DNA of 46,325 nucleotides from positions 1 through 46,325 of the forward strand of contig JASANZ010002106.1 in assembly GCA_030849805.1 (NCBI GenBank), read 5' to 3'. The translations under genes and the position numbers were made by a program. Origin of the DNA: Sergeia podlipaevii. Its lineage: Eukaryota > Euglenozoa > Kinetoplastea > Trypanosomatida > Trypanosomatidae. Of the stretch, positions 1 through 9,078 are shown in pieces; positions within the stretch are counted from its first letter, which is position 1, and the number at the start of each line of letters is the position of its first letter. Below the pieces are notes generated by a model. It was not told the origin of the DNA. It saw only the letters and a list, made by a program, of their open reading frames with translations, and ran no database searches.

Positions 1-738
1 ATTAACGAAGCGATCTTAAGTCTGCCACGCCACCTTCGGTGCGTGCTTCGTGCCTACTACCCTGGCCTCGTCCAGGAGGACGTGGAGCCGCAGCTTGAGT
101 CACAGGAGTGCCAGGACGCTCTCAAGGGCATTCTCTTCGTCTTTTTGTCCCGCTCGACACAGTTTGCGGGTGGCGAGAGTCCTGATATTCATGCCCGCTT
201 CCCCGTTGCCCCTGCAATGGTTGAGTGCTACTCCTACTGGTGGAGCGGCCCGACTGACGCCACCACTGTGGTTAATGTCACAAAGACGTATCTGGAAATG
301 AACAACGCTCGCTACTCGCATCACCTCGCGGTGGGAACACTCAAAAGCGGCGCTGCTGCCCCTCGCTTGCCAAGAGTATACGTGTACCTCACCACGCCTG
401 AGATGACGGACCACAACTGTTCCAAAAATATTTTTTTGGTGCCCCGCAACAACTATTTACGGAGCCTCCCGTGGCACACGAGCACGAACGGCACCACGTC
501 TGCTGGCCGCGTGGTTGATGCACCGGACGTGCACAGTCACCTGCTGGACTTTGCTGCGCTCGCTGCCTACATGTGGCCATGGGTAAAGACGGCGTCCTCG
601 CTGCATTTTATGTGCGGTCGCCGTGTTGGCGTTACCAACGGCTTCTTGTGTCCCGATAGCATGAACTATGTTCTTGTGCAGTGGTGGGTGCGCCTTATGG
701 CCGGCGAGCTCACCGCTAACAGTGCAGCCATATTATGA
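1..738 (+). CDS. Unknown protein, 5' end cut off by the window
   Basis: The frame is open from the first base and ends at TGA 736-738, so only the last 245 codons are present. The GTG at position 43 is not a credible start; the true start lies upstream of the window. I do not recognise the family. The visible part is a globular, mixed alpha/beta-looking sequence rich in aromatic residues (for example ECYSYWW near codon 76 and VQWWVRLM near the end), with no obvious membrane segment, low complexity or repeat. Third-position GC preference matches the confident genes downstream, which supports real coding. The spacer after it (739-1463) is typical untranslated DNA. Function is not assigned. Confidence 0.75.
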   Translation: MNEAILSLPRHLRCVLRAYYPGLVQEDVEPQLESQECQDALKGILFVFLSRSTQFAGGESPDIHARFPVAPAMVECYSYWWSGPTDATTVVNVTKTYLEMNNARYSHHLAVGTLKSGAAAPRLPRVYVYLTTPEMTDHNCSKNIFLVPRNNYLRSLPWHTSTNGTTSAGRVVDAPDVHSHLLDFAALAAYMWPWVKTASSLHFMCGRRVGVTNGFLCPDSMNYVLVQWWVRLMAGELTANSAAIL

Positions 739-1463
739 ACGTCCTCCCTCCCCTTCCCCACGCGTTCACATGTGTTGCGTAGCCAATGTGTCACACTGGC
801 AACGCCGCCGTTTGTGCGCTCTTTTAAAGTCACGTTACCTCAACTGTCATTAATTGCTCGTTATTTCTTTTTACTTTGGTGAGTTTGCGGGGGGATGGGT
901 AGGGGAGGAGAGAATCGGGATTAGGTGGAAGTCGGAGCTGTCGAGAAGCCTTAGCTCTGCCATGGCCATTGATGGGAGCTGTCAAGTTAATGATTTACTT
1001 AGTATGTTACTAAATTATAAGCTGCTTTCTGTACTCCTCGATATTTTATTATTATATCATTAGTTGAGCCAATTGCGCGCGGCCTACGTGTTCACGTACA
1101 GATATATACACATTGTTATACACTTGCTCACTCCTCTCAAGGGCGTACCTCAACAGGGACCCCTTTGTTTGTGTCGAAATCACGAGTGAGGAGAAGCACC
1201 TGCACATGGTAAGAGATGATGTTGAGAGTTAATTTATATACAAACTTGTGATGCACCTGAACCCTACACGGCTTCTGGGATAACTATAGAGGCAAAGAGA
1301 AGCGTTCGCATGCTTTGAGTCGCATAGTTCTCTATTGGTGATCATGCAACCGCTCTGATACAATGATCCTCTATTTTCTGCTTTCTTATAGTCTTTTTTC
1401 TTTTCAAGTGGATTTGATGGTACGTTCTTTGTTTCTTTCGAAAGCACTGTATTGTACACAGGA
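739..1463. other. Intergenic spacer, untranslated
   Basis: No credible gene. The first 100 bases are fairly GC-rich, then the sequence becomes AT-rich. A pyrimidine-rich run at about 1376-1405, followed by AG 1407-1408, and a second run at about 1424-1439 are candidate trans-splice signals for the next gene. If the AG at 1407-1408 is used, an out-of-frame ATG at 1417 would lie in the leader; the CAG at about 1459-1461 avoids it. Confidence 0.5.
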
Positions 1464-1946
1464 ATGTCTGCGTTAGTGCTTGAGGCGGAGATGCGGATGG
1501 CAATGGTGCTGGTGGGCATGTTCGATGTTTTACAATGTACGATTGATGATGCACTTCCTCAGAGCATGTTGGGTGAAGAGGAGATGAGGGGAGGAAGAGT
1601 TCGTATCGGGACATCCTGCGTTCTAGAAGACGACATTCCTGATACGCTTCGCCAGCGTGTAGAGTGGGAGTTGATGGCGGAGCGGGCCCGCGTGGCCGGT
1701 CTTGCCGTGGGTCTAAAGCAGCGTATGCAGCTGTTGCGGCTTGCTGTGACCCAGCTCGGGGGTGGTGTGGGGACCGATGGTAGACTGGTGGATGTGTCTG
1801 TGGAGGTTCTGGACAGAGATATTGCAGCGTTGACAGCGGAGTCGTCAAAGCTCGGGACGCAGATGTTGGAGCTATATGATGAATCACGGCAGTTGACCGC
1901 GAGGTTAGAGGCGGAGATTCTTGAGAAGGAGGTGCCTTCTATGTAG
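1464..1946 (+). CDS. Small helical/coiled-coil protein of unknown function
   Basis: 160 codons from ATG 1464 (begins MSALVLEAEM) to TAG. The in-frame TTG at 1452 was rejected as a start. The protein is mostly predicted helical: a hydrophobic-acidic first 30 residues, an acidic linker (LGEEEM), then two long heptad-like stretches, about residues 58-92 (RQRVEWELMAERARVAGL...) and 115-158 (LDRDIAALTAES..., ending EAEILEKEVPSM). There is no signal peptide or membrane segment. The size and design resemble small structural or complex-forming coiled-coil proteins, but I cannot name a family. Codon composition resembles the neighbours. It lies between an unknown gene and a PPR gene on the same strand, which says nothing specific in a trypanosomatid polycistron. 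Confidence 0.7.
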   Translation: MSALVLEAEMRMAMVLVGMFDVLQCTIDDALPQSMLGEEEMRGGRVRIGTSCVLEDDIPDTLRQRVEWELMAERARVAGLAVGLKQRMQLLRLAVTQLGGGVGTDGRLVDVSVEVLDRDIAALTAESSKLGTQMLELYDESRQLTARLEAEILEKEVPSM

Positions 1947-2564
1947 AGTGGGTGGGCGTTGTTTTTCTTCTTTTTTCCTTTTCCTCTCTTTTCTCTCTGA
2001 GCATGAATGCTCACGTGTCACATTTGCAAAACACTATAGTAGTTGTAAAAAAAAAAGGAATTTTTTTATTAAAGGAACTGTCTAGCAGTTGGTATCATTT
2101 CATCCTATTTTTTAGAGCCATACGTGTCCCTTTTTTTTTAAATACTGATTTAATAATTTTTGTTTCCCTGCTATGTCGTTGTATATATCTAGTACAAGGA
2201 CGCGTATATATACCTTGGTTGGTAGTAACTCTCGCATCTCTTTTTTTTTTTTCAAGGAAAATAGTTATTATTATTATTTATAGTTTCTTTTGAGCACATC
2301 TTCCGTTTTGTTCCACTACTAGTACTCACATTTAATATAAACATATATAGTCATTCTGTTTCTGCCTTCCTTGCAAAGGAAAGTGAAGGCCCATTATTAT
2401 TATTATTATTATTATCATTACGATATTCATACGGTGAGAGAGAGAGAGAGAGAAAGATAGCCCCCTAAAAATATTAGCTAGATTGAAAGGGGATACATTG
2501 AGAAAGAGAGAGGAGTATTTGCATACTTGTGTATAGGTTCCTTTTTTTAATTGTTTGTTTGTGG
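1947..2564. other. AT-rich intergenic spacer with microsatellites
   Basis: No gene seen. It holds many poly-T and poly-A tracts, an (ATT)n run at 2393-2415 and a (GA)n run at 2435-2453. The T-rich stretch just before 2565 may be the pyrimidine tract for splicing of the next mRNA. Confidence 0.5.
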
Positions 2565-3473
2565 ATGCGTCCCACATTGAGCAAGTTGCGCGGGAAGGTC
2601 GTCTTGGAGCCATGGATGGGCCTCAGCTGCTACCCCGTTACCCCCAGCATGGTGGGCGGTGAGCCCCGTGTACGGCCTGGGTACACACACTTCAAGCACA
2701 TGCAAGCGCAGCCCCCCGTCCGCTGCATTGGCGTCGATGTCAATTTACCTCTAGTGCTCTACAACCGGATGGATCAGATTGTTCAGATAGAGAAAATGCT
2801 TGCGTTGCAGAGAGTTGAAAATCAAATATCAGTAACACTTTCTCAGCTCTCTTTTGGCATTCGCAATGTTGACAATTTTATTGCAAATCATCTCATGAAT
2901 AAGGAGGTGCGTCCGTCTATGTACACTCTGTGGTTCCACGAGGACGGCCTGCGTGAGCATCAACATATCTTGTCAAATCTCGCGGCTCACCACCTTGTGC
3001 CTCTTTTTAGTCTTTTGAGCTATGACGTGGAGAGAGGAAAGATGACTTCGCTGCAGGCTGAGGAGTTGTACGAAGAGCTCATGGACTGTTCTGTTGCACA
3101 ACCGGCTGTTGTGCAGCGCGAACTGGCACATCAAATGATACGCGTGTACTGCCTAGAGGACGACTATGATAAGGCGATTGGTATCATTGATGAAATGAAG
3201 GCCAAGGGCATTCGTCGAACTTTTGTGTCGTATGCGCCTCTGTTCCGCATGATTCGGTCTAAGGAGGACACCAAGGAACAGATAAAGCTGCTGATGCACA
3301 TGTACGAGGTAGAAGGCGGTAGACTCTGCAAATGTTTGGTTATTGATGTGCTGCGTATGCTTTACCTGTTTGGAGTCTTCCTCCGCTATAATTGGGCTTT
3401 TATTAATGTCACCTGCACGTGCTTGGGGACGACGTTGGTGTTGTTTTGGCATGGCTTTGGCCACATTGAGTAA
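2565..3473 (+). CDS. PPR-like helical repeat protein, probably mitochondrial
   Basis: 302 codons from ATG 2565 (MRPTLSKLRG) to TAA. The upstream in-frame GTG at 2529 is not used here as the start. The middle of the protein (about residues 175-250) has the pattern of pentatricopeptide repeats: paired amphipathic helices such as LQAEELYEELMDCS, then HQMIRVYCLEDDYDKAIGII (the classic linker-like DYDKAIGIIDEMKAKGIRRT) followed by FVSYAPLFRMI. In kinetoplastids PPR proteins bind mitochondrial RNA or sit in mitoribosomes and editing/polyadenylation complexes; the role here is inferred from family only. A basic N-terminus is compatible with mitochondrial import. The last 45 residues turn aromatic and hydrophobic (for example GTTLVLFWHGFGHIE), unlike a PPR helix pair, so the native C-terminus may be altered. 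Confidence 0.65.
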   Translation: MRPTLSKLRGKVVLEPWMGLSCYPVTPSMVGGEPRVRPGYTHFKHMQAQPPVRCIGVDVNLPLVLYNRMDQIVQIEKMLALQRVENQISVTLSQLSFGIRNVDNFIANHLMNKEVRPSMYTLWFHEDGLREHQHILSNLAAHHLVPLFSLLSYDVERGKMTSLQAEELYEELMDCSVAQPAVVQRELAHQMIRVYCLEDDYDKAIGIIDEMKAKGIRRTFVSYAPLFRMIRSKEDTKEQIKLLMHMYEVEGGRLCKCLVIDVLRMLYLFGVFLRYNWAFINVTCTCLGTTLVLFWHGFGHIE

Positions 3474-3876
3474 TAGTAGTAGTAGCCTCTCTTCTTTTTT
3501 TTTTTCTGATTGGTTGAAATATGTTTATTTATTTGTTTGTAATTGTCAAATTAGTGGGGTTCAAGATCATATATATATATGCTGCTTAGTCTAGTCAGAT
3601 GGATACCTATACTGCAAGAGCGCTGATAGTGAAACATAATCAATCCATTCTGATTTTATATTGTTTCTGACTTCCTCTGAGTCTCTTCTTCACTTCCTGA
3701 TGTTCGGTTCCTATCGACTTCCGCACTTTAAAAAAACAACAACCTTTTTTTCCTTGCCCCTCATTTAAAAAATATATTTGTGCTTTACGGAAGTGTCTAT
3801 AAGGCAACACGCAAACTACCAGCTGGCTGCCACAGGCCTAAATATCTTTTTCTTTCCTTTTGAGCGCGTGTGCGTT

Positions 3877-3902
3877 TGTGTGTGTGTGTGTGTGTGTGTG
3901 TG
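3877..3902 (+). repeat. (TG)n microsatellite
   Basis: About 13 TG units upstream of the RPA2 splice signal. Confidence 0.8.
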
Positions 3903-3981
3903 AGCCAACTTATAGAAATAGGATATATTTTTATCTTAGTATTTTTTTTTTTTAAGCATCACCACTACTACTGGCAAGATA

Positions 3982-4005
3982 GCCTTTTTTTTTCTTTGCA
4001 ACTAG
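3982..4005 (+). promoter_or_regulatory. Putative spliced-leader acceptor site for RPA2
   Basis: A T-rich pyrimidine tract at about 3983-3997 is followed by the first AG at 4004-4005. Use of that AG gives a 44-nt leader with no ATG before the RPA2 start at 4050. Inferred from the kinetoplastid consensus; no transcript evidence. Confidence 0.45.
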
Positions 4006-4049
4006 GGACAACAGCTATTTTACACAGTATTTGAAACCAGAGGAGGAAA

Positions 4050-7000
4050 ATGTCGTCGAAGTCATCGATGCGTAGCTCGCGCTCCTACGCCTCTTCGGCG
4101 GGAGAGACACAAATATCTAGCCATAGCAGCAGCGGGGGTTCATCACGCCACCGTCGTGCTCGTGCGGCCGGCGGCGGCCTCAACAGTGAGCCGCGCGTGC
4201 CTCCGGCGAAAATGTCAGCGACAGAGCGTATAGAGCTGCTGCGTAACGGGATGACCCGCCTCCAATACGTGTGTGAGCGACAGCTGCACATGTCCAGCTT
4301 GGATCAGGCAGGAGGGCCAAAGGTGCAGGAGTATTTCGACCTTCTGAGGGAGAAACTTCCTGTACTGCTTGCGATGCCAAGCACGCCTGGTTCTCCCACA
4401 ACGGGCGGCCCTCGGCAGCTTCAGGCCGTTGCGGTGGAGATTGCTGAACTAAGCACTGCCGCTCGAGTTCTTTTGGGGGCGGTTGAGAAGGATACGGACA
4501 AGGCTGTTGCAGTGTATGAGGGCTTGGAGCTGCGCCACCTGCGCGAGGCTTCGAGTGAGCTTCATCAGATGCAAGAGCTGCTGCGTCCCCGCAAGGCGGG
4601 GGAGGTCGCACAGGATAGCCGCATGAACACCGACCTTCTCCGGGATCTGGTGGCCTTTCACGTGACAGAGTTTGACGCCTTTGCTCAGCAGCGTGTGGAG
4701 GCCTTTGCGAGGGAAATGCGGAACGAGGGAGCCATGTATAGCGGATCCGTGATGACTGATGCCTCGCAGCGCGCCAGCCCGATCGGCGTATCTTCCGTGT
4801 TTCTCATGGACGTTGCGATTGGCGTTCGTCCAGGTCGCAGCGCACGTATGGTACTGGAACACGCCAGAATGGAGTTGCAGCGCATTGACAATAGGCTGCA
4901 GGTCGCGGATGGCGTTCTGCAGGAAATTCAGCAGCAAAGTGCCACGGCAGAGATCAATGCGTCACCCGACCTCATAACCACTACTGCCGCTGCTGGAGCG
5001 AAGGAGGCTGAGCAGGCACGTCGTGAGTCCCAGAGGCGTGAGTTCACCATTATGAAAGACCGCCTCCGTCACGCACTAAGCGAGTTGGATCGCCTCTCGC
5101 GCAGCTGGACCGACGAGGAGCTTAGCATCTTCAACCAAGCTGCTTCTGGAGGCCACGATCTTTTCGCTCTCGCCCAAGCGAAGCAACTGAAGGAGTGCGA
5201 GGTGATTGAGGAAGCGCAAGAGGTGCACGACCGCGCTGTGCATGCGTGCCTGCCCGTTGCTACCCCACAGTACTGCCGCCGCTACGGTGAGACGTACAGC
5301 CACTCATGCCACATACGTATTGGTTTCCACTTCCTACCCGATGCAGCCAACGCCATCGCACACTCGCTTGACCACCACCACCATCACCAGCAGCGGCAGC
5401 AGCAGCAGCGATCTTCCCTCAAGCTTTATACAGCGTCTTCGTCTTTCCTGGCGCTCATGCGAAAGATGGACATCCCCGAGGAGGATCACGAGAAGCTTTC
5501 GTGCCTTGTGCCGAGCTCGGAGCAGGTGTGGCTGAGCTTCTCGGAGTTTCCTGAAATGGTGAAAGGAGCACGCTGTGCCCTCCGCGATGTTCACACGAAG
5601 CTGGATCACTTCCGGGCGCTCGAAGAGCAGAAGGAGGTTGGCGGTTACTTTCTTATGCGCGGTGGTGAACGCATTCTGCGTGCGCTCATGATGCAGAGGT
5701 GCAATGTGGCCATAAATATTTACAGAGAAAAGTTTCAATCGCAGGGTCCGCACTTTTCCTCCAAGGCCGTCGTGATACGTTGCAAGCGCAGTAGTGGCCT
5801 GACCATTCAGAACTACTTTTACTATACCACAATTGGTGAGGTCGTCTTTAGTTTTGCGCGCAAGGTGGTCTGGCACTTGCCGGTTCCTCTGCTGCTGCTC
5901 GCCATGAGCACGCAGAACGCCTCTACAGTAGAGCTCTTTCGTTTGCTCACTCTCGGCATGCCGGCGGGCGATGGCAGCCATCCTGCACGTGTTGAGGCGC
6001 TCCTGCAGCATCATAGACAGAGGCCTTACGGTGCATTAACCCACTTTTTGGACTACATTACCGTCATTGGTCGTATGTACCGCGAGTACCACCAGAACTC
6101 CAACACGTTTCACTTTCTCCCGCAGTACGCGAAGGGGACGCAGTGCCACCACGATGCGTGGTATGGCATGTTCATGCTTCGTCGTCACGTGCTACCGCAC
6201 CTAAACAACGATGCCACTACTCCTGACCTGGCACCTGATGCCACTCCTGAGATGCTCACTCAGTGGCTCTCGCATGCCCTCCTTGACGAACTTAACAAAA
6301 AGTTCGACGCGATGGTGGCCATTGTGCGCCAACTGTACCTCTTTATCGATGGTAAGATCGAGCATCAAGGCAACGACGTGCCGGCTTACCAGGAACTCTT
6401 CACCGTATCTCAAGCCCTCATCGCGGCCTTCGAGGTGTGCTTGAACAAGTACATGGCCTCCTTTGCTTTCCGATTGGGTCGCTACATCCCGAGCGCGCTG
6501 TTTCATTCTCTTCTGGATTTGTCTAATGCCGTGAGCAAGGACGCTGAGGAGTCGATGCGGCAGCTCACGCAGTTCTCTGACTACTGCGCTCGCCGCAGCG
6601 GGTCAGACCCCTTAGACCTTATGTACCGCCTTCTCATAACGGGTAACATGACCCTGGATCGTGAAGAGGACTTCTACTGCCCACAGACGTCCGGCTGGGT
6701 GGTCATGGCGGAGCACCTGAACTTCTACCGTTTCTTTGAGCAACTTAGATGCATTCATCGTGGAAAGACCATTGCAGACATGCGCTCTAGTGAGGTGCGC
6801 AAGTACCCTTGCGAGGCGTACGGCTTTATCTGTATGGTACACAGCCCAGATGGTGAGGACTGCGGTGTGTTGAACCACTTGAGCGTTGCGACGATCATGT
6901 CCAACTCTTTTGCCCCGTGCAGCACACAAAAGGGCGAACTCCAGAGGTGGATCGTGTCTGAGCTGCCCGCACTGCGTAGCCGTCGCACCGCCACAACAGT

Positions 7001-9002
7001 GATTGACTGCTTCGTGGATACCGTGCCCGTGTGGGTTGAGGGTGAGCTCATTGGGTATGTGACGCCTGCTGAGGCTGTCGGCGCCGCCGCTGCTCTTCGC
7101 GTACGCAAGGCGATTTTGAACCCCGCGTTGATCGATGCGAACGGCGTGGTGCGTCGCAAGGATGCTACTCCGCTGAACACGCTGGAGGTTGTGTACGTGC
7201 CACCACACAGCAAAGACCCCAGCGGCTTGTATCTCTTCTATGACTGTGGGCGCCTGATGAGGCCTGTGCAGCGCATTGAAGCCGCCCCTCTTGGTTCTGA
7301 GACGCGCGACGGCACTGGGGCGACCTCTACCCCGTTTCCACTTGTGTTTATTGGCACGTGGGAGCAGTCCTGGCTGGACATTGCCAGCGTCCCTAGCGAT
7401 CTCCTCGACGGTGTTGAGCAGCTCAACCGCAAATATGAGTACATGGAGCAGAACGGCAGTAATCTGATCTCGCTAACCTCTACAACGATCCCTTTTTTTG
7501 AGTACAACTGCTCTCCGCGAAATCTGTTCCAGTGCGGTCTGAGCAAACAGTCTGCTGGTACGCAGATGCAGGCATTGGCGTGGAGGAAGGAGGCAAAGTT
7601 GTTCCGCATGTACTGTCCGCAGCGATACATTTCACGCACTTTGCCAATGGACTTTTACGGTCTCGATGACGTCAACCTTGGTGTGAACGCGGTCATTGCT
7701 ATCTTAGCGTACACCGGCTACGATCTGGATGATGCGGTGATTCTCAACAGCACTGCGTCGCAGCGCGGCATGCTGAACGCTGGCATCACGGTCGCTAAGA
7801 TCATTAACGCCGCCGGAAAAGGCGACAAGGACGATGTGTATGTGTTTCACAACCTGCTTTCCACGGGTGAGCGCTTCACGCCTGAGCTGGAGCCTAACGG
7901 CCTGCCTCCTAAACGAGCTTCTCCTGCGCTCGCCGGATTTTCTTTTCAGCGGGATCACAAGTATCCGGGGCTTACCAACTCTAGCGATGTGTACTGTTGC
8001 GCAAAGCGAGTGGAGCGCATTGACCCCTTCACTAACCAGAAAGTCTATGAATACACACGGCACCAAGCTACCAAATGGCGACACTTCGACAAGGGCGAGG
8101 ACGCGTGGGTCCACCAGGTCATTCCACTTGTGTACAACGGTCCTGATCCTACCTCTGTGCTTGCGATCTTCCGCATTCCACGCCCACCCACCGTTGGTGA
8201 TAAGTTCTCCTCTCGTCACGGGCAAAAAGGTACGCTGCCGCTACACATTCGAGCGCACGATCTGCCCTTCGCCACTGCCAGCGGTATCACTCCCGATGTG
8301 ATCATCAACCCTCACGCCTTCCCATCTCGCATGACGGTCGGTATGGTGCTGGAGATCATGACGGCCAAGGTCGGTGCGGTGGAGGGGCGCTTTATTGACA
8401 ATAGCGCGTGGAGCACCGTGGACGAACAACCCCGTGTAGCCGAGGTGATTGGAGAGTCGCTGGTACGCTCTGGTTACAATCGGTACGGCCGCGAGCGCCT
8501 CATTGATGGTATCAGCGGAGAGGAGATGGATGCTGATGTTTTCATGGGCGTGTGCGGTTACCAGAGACTGCGCCACATGGTGAGCGACAAATGGCAGGCG
8601 CGTGCGCGCACAGACGCACACACGTACCGCGCGGTCACCAAGACTGGTCAGCCAGTGAAGGGACGCAAGCGCCACGGTGGCGTGCGTGTGGGCGAGATGG
8701 AGCGGGATGGCCTGCTGTCGCATGGTATTAGTGAGGTGGTGCTCGATCGTCTTCTGCATGTCTCAGATAAGACCAAAGCTTTTATCTGCCCCAACTGTGG
8801 CTCTTTGCTCTCTATTTATGAGCGTCACGCAACGGAGTACTCCACGTGGAAGACGTGCCGTTTCTGTGGTACTGGCGCCAGTGAAAGCAACGATTCAATT
8901 GCGATGGTGGAGATTCCGCAGGTGCTGCGGCTGTGGGCTGCGGAGCTGACGAGCATCGGCATTCGTGTGGTGCTCAAGACGGCGGAGGAGGCTTCCATGT
9001 AG
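4050..9002 (+). CDS. RPA2: RNA polymerase I second-largest subunit (RPA2/RPA135)
   Basis: 1650 residues from ATG 4050 to TAG. This is the beta-like subunit that, with RPA1, forms the active centre of RNA polymerase I in the nucleolus; in T. brucei Pol I also makes VSG and procyclin mRNA. Visible blocks: protrusion start LLRDLVAFHVTEFDAF (about 195-211); PQYCRRYGETYS (406-417, matching the PxxCRxxxxTY block); EVGGYFLMRGGERILR (from about 529); the hybrid-binding block GYDLDDAVILN (1223-1233), whose DD is Pol I style; GDKFSSRHGQKG (1383-1394); and the C-terminal clamp zinc site C1580-x2-C1583-x19-C1603-x2-C1606. Yeast and human homologues have about 1130-1200 residues. The excess is a Ser-rich extension (about 1-194), a helical insertion (about 212-400) and a His5/Gln-rich tract at 442-453. 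An N-terminal extension is known for trypanosome RPA2. Confidence 0.96.
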   Translation: MSSKSSMRSSRSYASSAGETQISSHSSSGGSSRHRRARAAGGGLNSEPRVPPAKMSATERIELLRNGMTRLQYVCERQLHMSSLDQAGGPKVQEYFDLLREKLPVLLAMPSTPGSPTTGGPRQLQAVAVEIAELSTAARVLLGAVEKDTDKAVAVYEGLELRHLREASSELHQMQELLRPRKAGEVAQDSRMNTDLLRDLVAFHVTEFDAFAQQRVEAFAREMRNEGAMYSGSVMTDASQRASPIGVSSVFLMDVAIGVRPGRSARMVLEHARMELQRIDNRLQVADGVLQEIQQQSATAEINASPDLITTTAAAGAKEAEQARRESQRREFTIMKDRLRHALSELDRLSRSWTDEELSIFNQAASGGHDLFALAQAKQLKECEVIEEAQEVHDRAVHACLPVATPQYCRRYGETYSHSCHIRIGFHFLPDAANAIAHSLDHHHHHQQRQQQQRSSLKLYTASSSFLALMRKMDIPEEDHEKLSCLVPSSEQVWLSFSEFPEMVKGARCALRDVHTKLDHFRALEEQKEVGGYFLMRGGERILRALMMQRCNVAINIYREKFQSQGPHFSSKAVVIRCKRSSGLTIQNYFYYTTIGEVVFSFARKVVWHLPVPLLLLAMSTQNASTVELFRLLTLGMPAGDGSHPARVEALLQHHRQRPYGALTHFLDYITVIGRMYREYHQNSNTFHFLPQYAKGTQCHHDAWYGMFMLRRHVLPHLNNDATTPDLAPDATPEMLTQWLSHALLDELNKKFDAMVAIVRQLYLFIDGKIEHQGNDVPAYQELFTVSQALIAAFEVCLNKYMASFAFRLGRYIPSALFHSLLDLSNAVSKDAEESMRQLTQFSDYCARRSGSDPLDLMYRLLITGNMTLDREEDFYCPQTSGWVVMAEHLNFYRFFEQLRCIHRGKTIADMRSSEVRKYPCEAYGFICMVHSPDGEDCGVLNHLSVATIMSNSFAPCSTQKGELQRWIVSELPALRSRRTATTVIDCFVDTVPVWVEGELIGYVTPAEAVGAAAALRVRKAILNPALIDANGVVRRKDATPLNTLEVVYVPPHSKDPSGLYLFYDCGRLMRPVQRIEAAPLGSETRDGTGATSTPFPLVFIGTWEQSWLDIASVPSDLLDGVEQLNRKYEYMEQNGSNLISLTSTTIPFFEYNCSPRNLFQCGLSKQSAGTQMQALAWRKEAKLFRMYCPQRYISRTLPMDFYGLDDVNLGVNAVIAILAYTGYDLDDAVILNSTASQRGMLNAGITVAKIINAAGKGDKDDVYVFHNLLSTGERFTPELEPNGLPPKRASPALAGFSFQRDHKYPGLTNSSDVYCCAKRVERIDPFTNQKVYEYTRHQATKWRHFDKGEDAWVHQVIPLVYNGPDPTSVLAIFRIPRPPTVGDKFSSRHGQKGTLPLHIRAHDLPFATASGITPDVIINPHAFPSRMTVGMVLEIMTAKVGAVEGRFIDNSAWSTVDEQPRVAEVIGESLVRSGYNRYGRERLIDGISGEEMDADVFMGVCGYQRLRHMVSDKWQARARTDAHTYRAVTKTGQPVKGRKRHGGVRVGEMERDGLLSHGISEVVLDRLLHVSDKTKAFICPNCGSLLSIYERHATEYSTWKTCRFCGTGASESNDSIAMVEIPQVLRLWAAELTSIGIRVVLKTAEEASM

Positions 9003-9054
9003 TAGTGAGGGGAACAGTTTTGGAACGGGGGGTTGCAACACAAGAAGGGGGGAA

Positions 9055-9078
9055 CATATATATATATATATATATATC
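9055..9078. repeat. (TA)n microsatellite
   Basis: About 24 bases of alternating TA, 55 bases after the RPA2 stop codon. Confidence 0.8.

Larger units (their letters stand above)
3474..4049. other. Intergenic spacer with (TG)n repeat
   Basis: No gene seen. It contains a (TG)n tract at about 3877-3902, several A/T homopolymers, and the probable splice signal of RPA2 near its 3' end. A GGTTCAAG-like string near 3557 was considered as a tRNA B box and rejected. Confidence 0.5.

Noticed and set aside
3550..3580. GGTTCAAGATC as a tRNA B box
   Set aside because: No A box upstream, no cloverleaf arms; chance match.
5334..6014. Long minus-strand open frames inside the RPA2, CLU-like, SCD6 and other genes
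   Set aside because: They lie antisense to clearly coding frames with recognised motifs, have no domain of their own, and are expected in GC-rich codon-biased genes.
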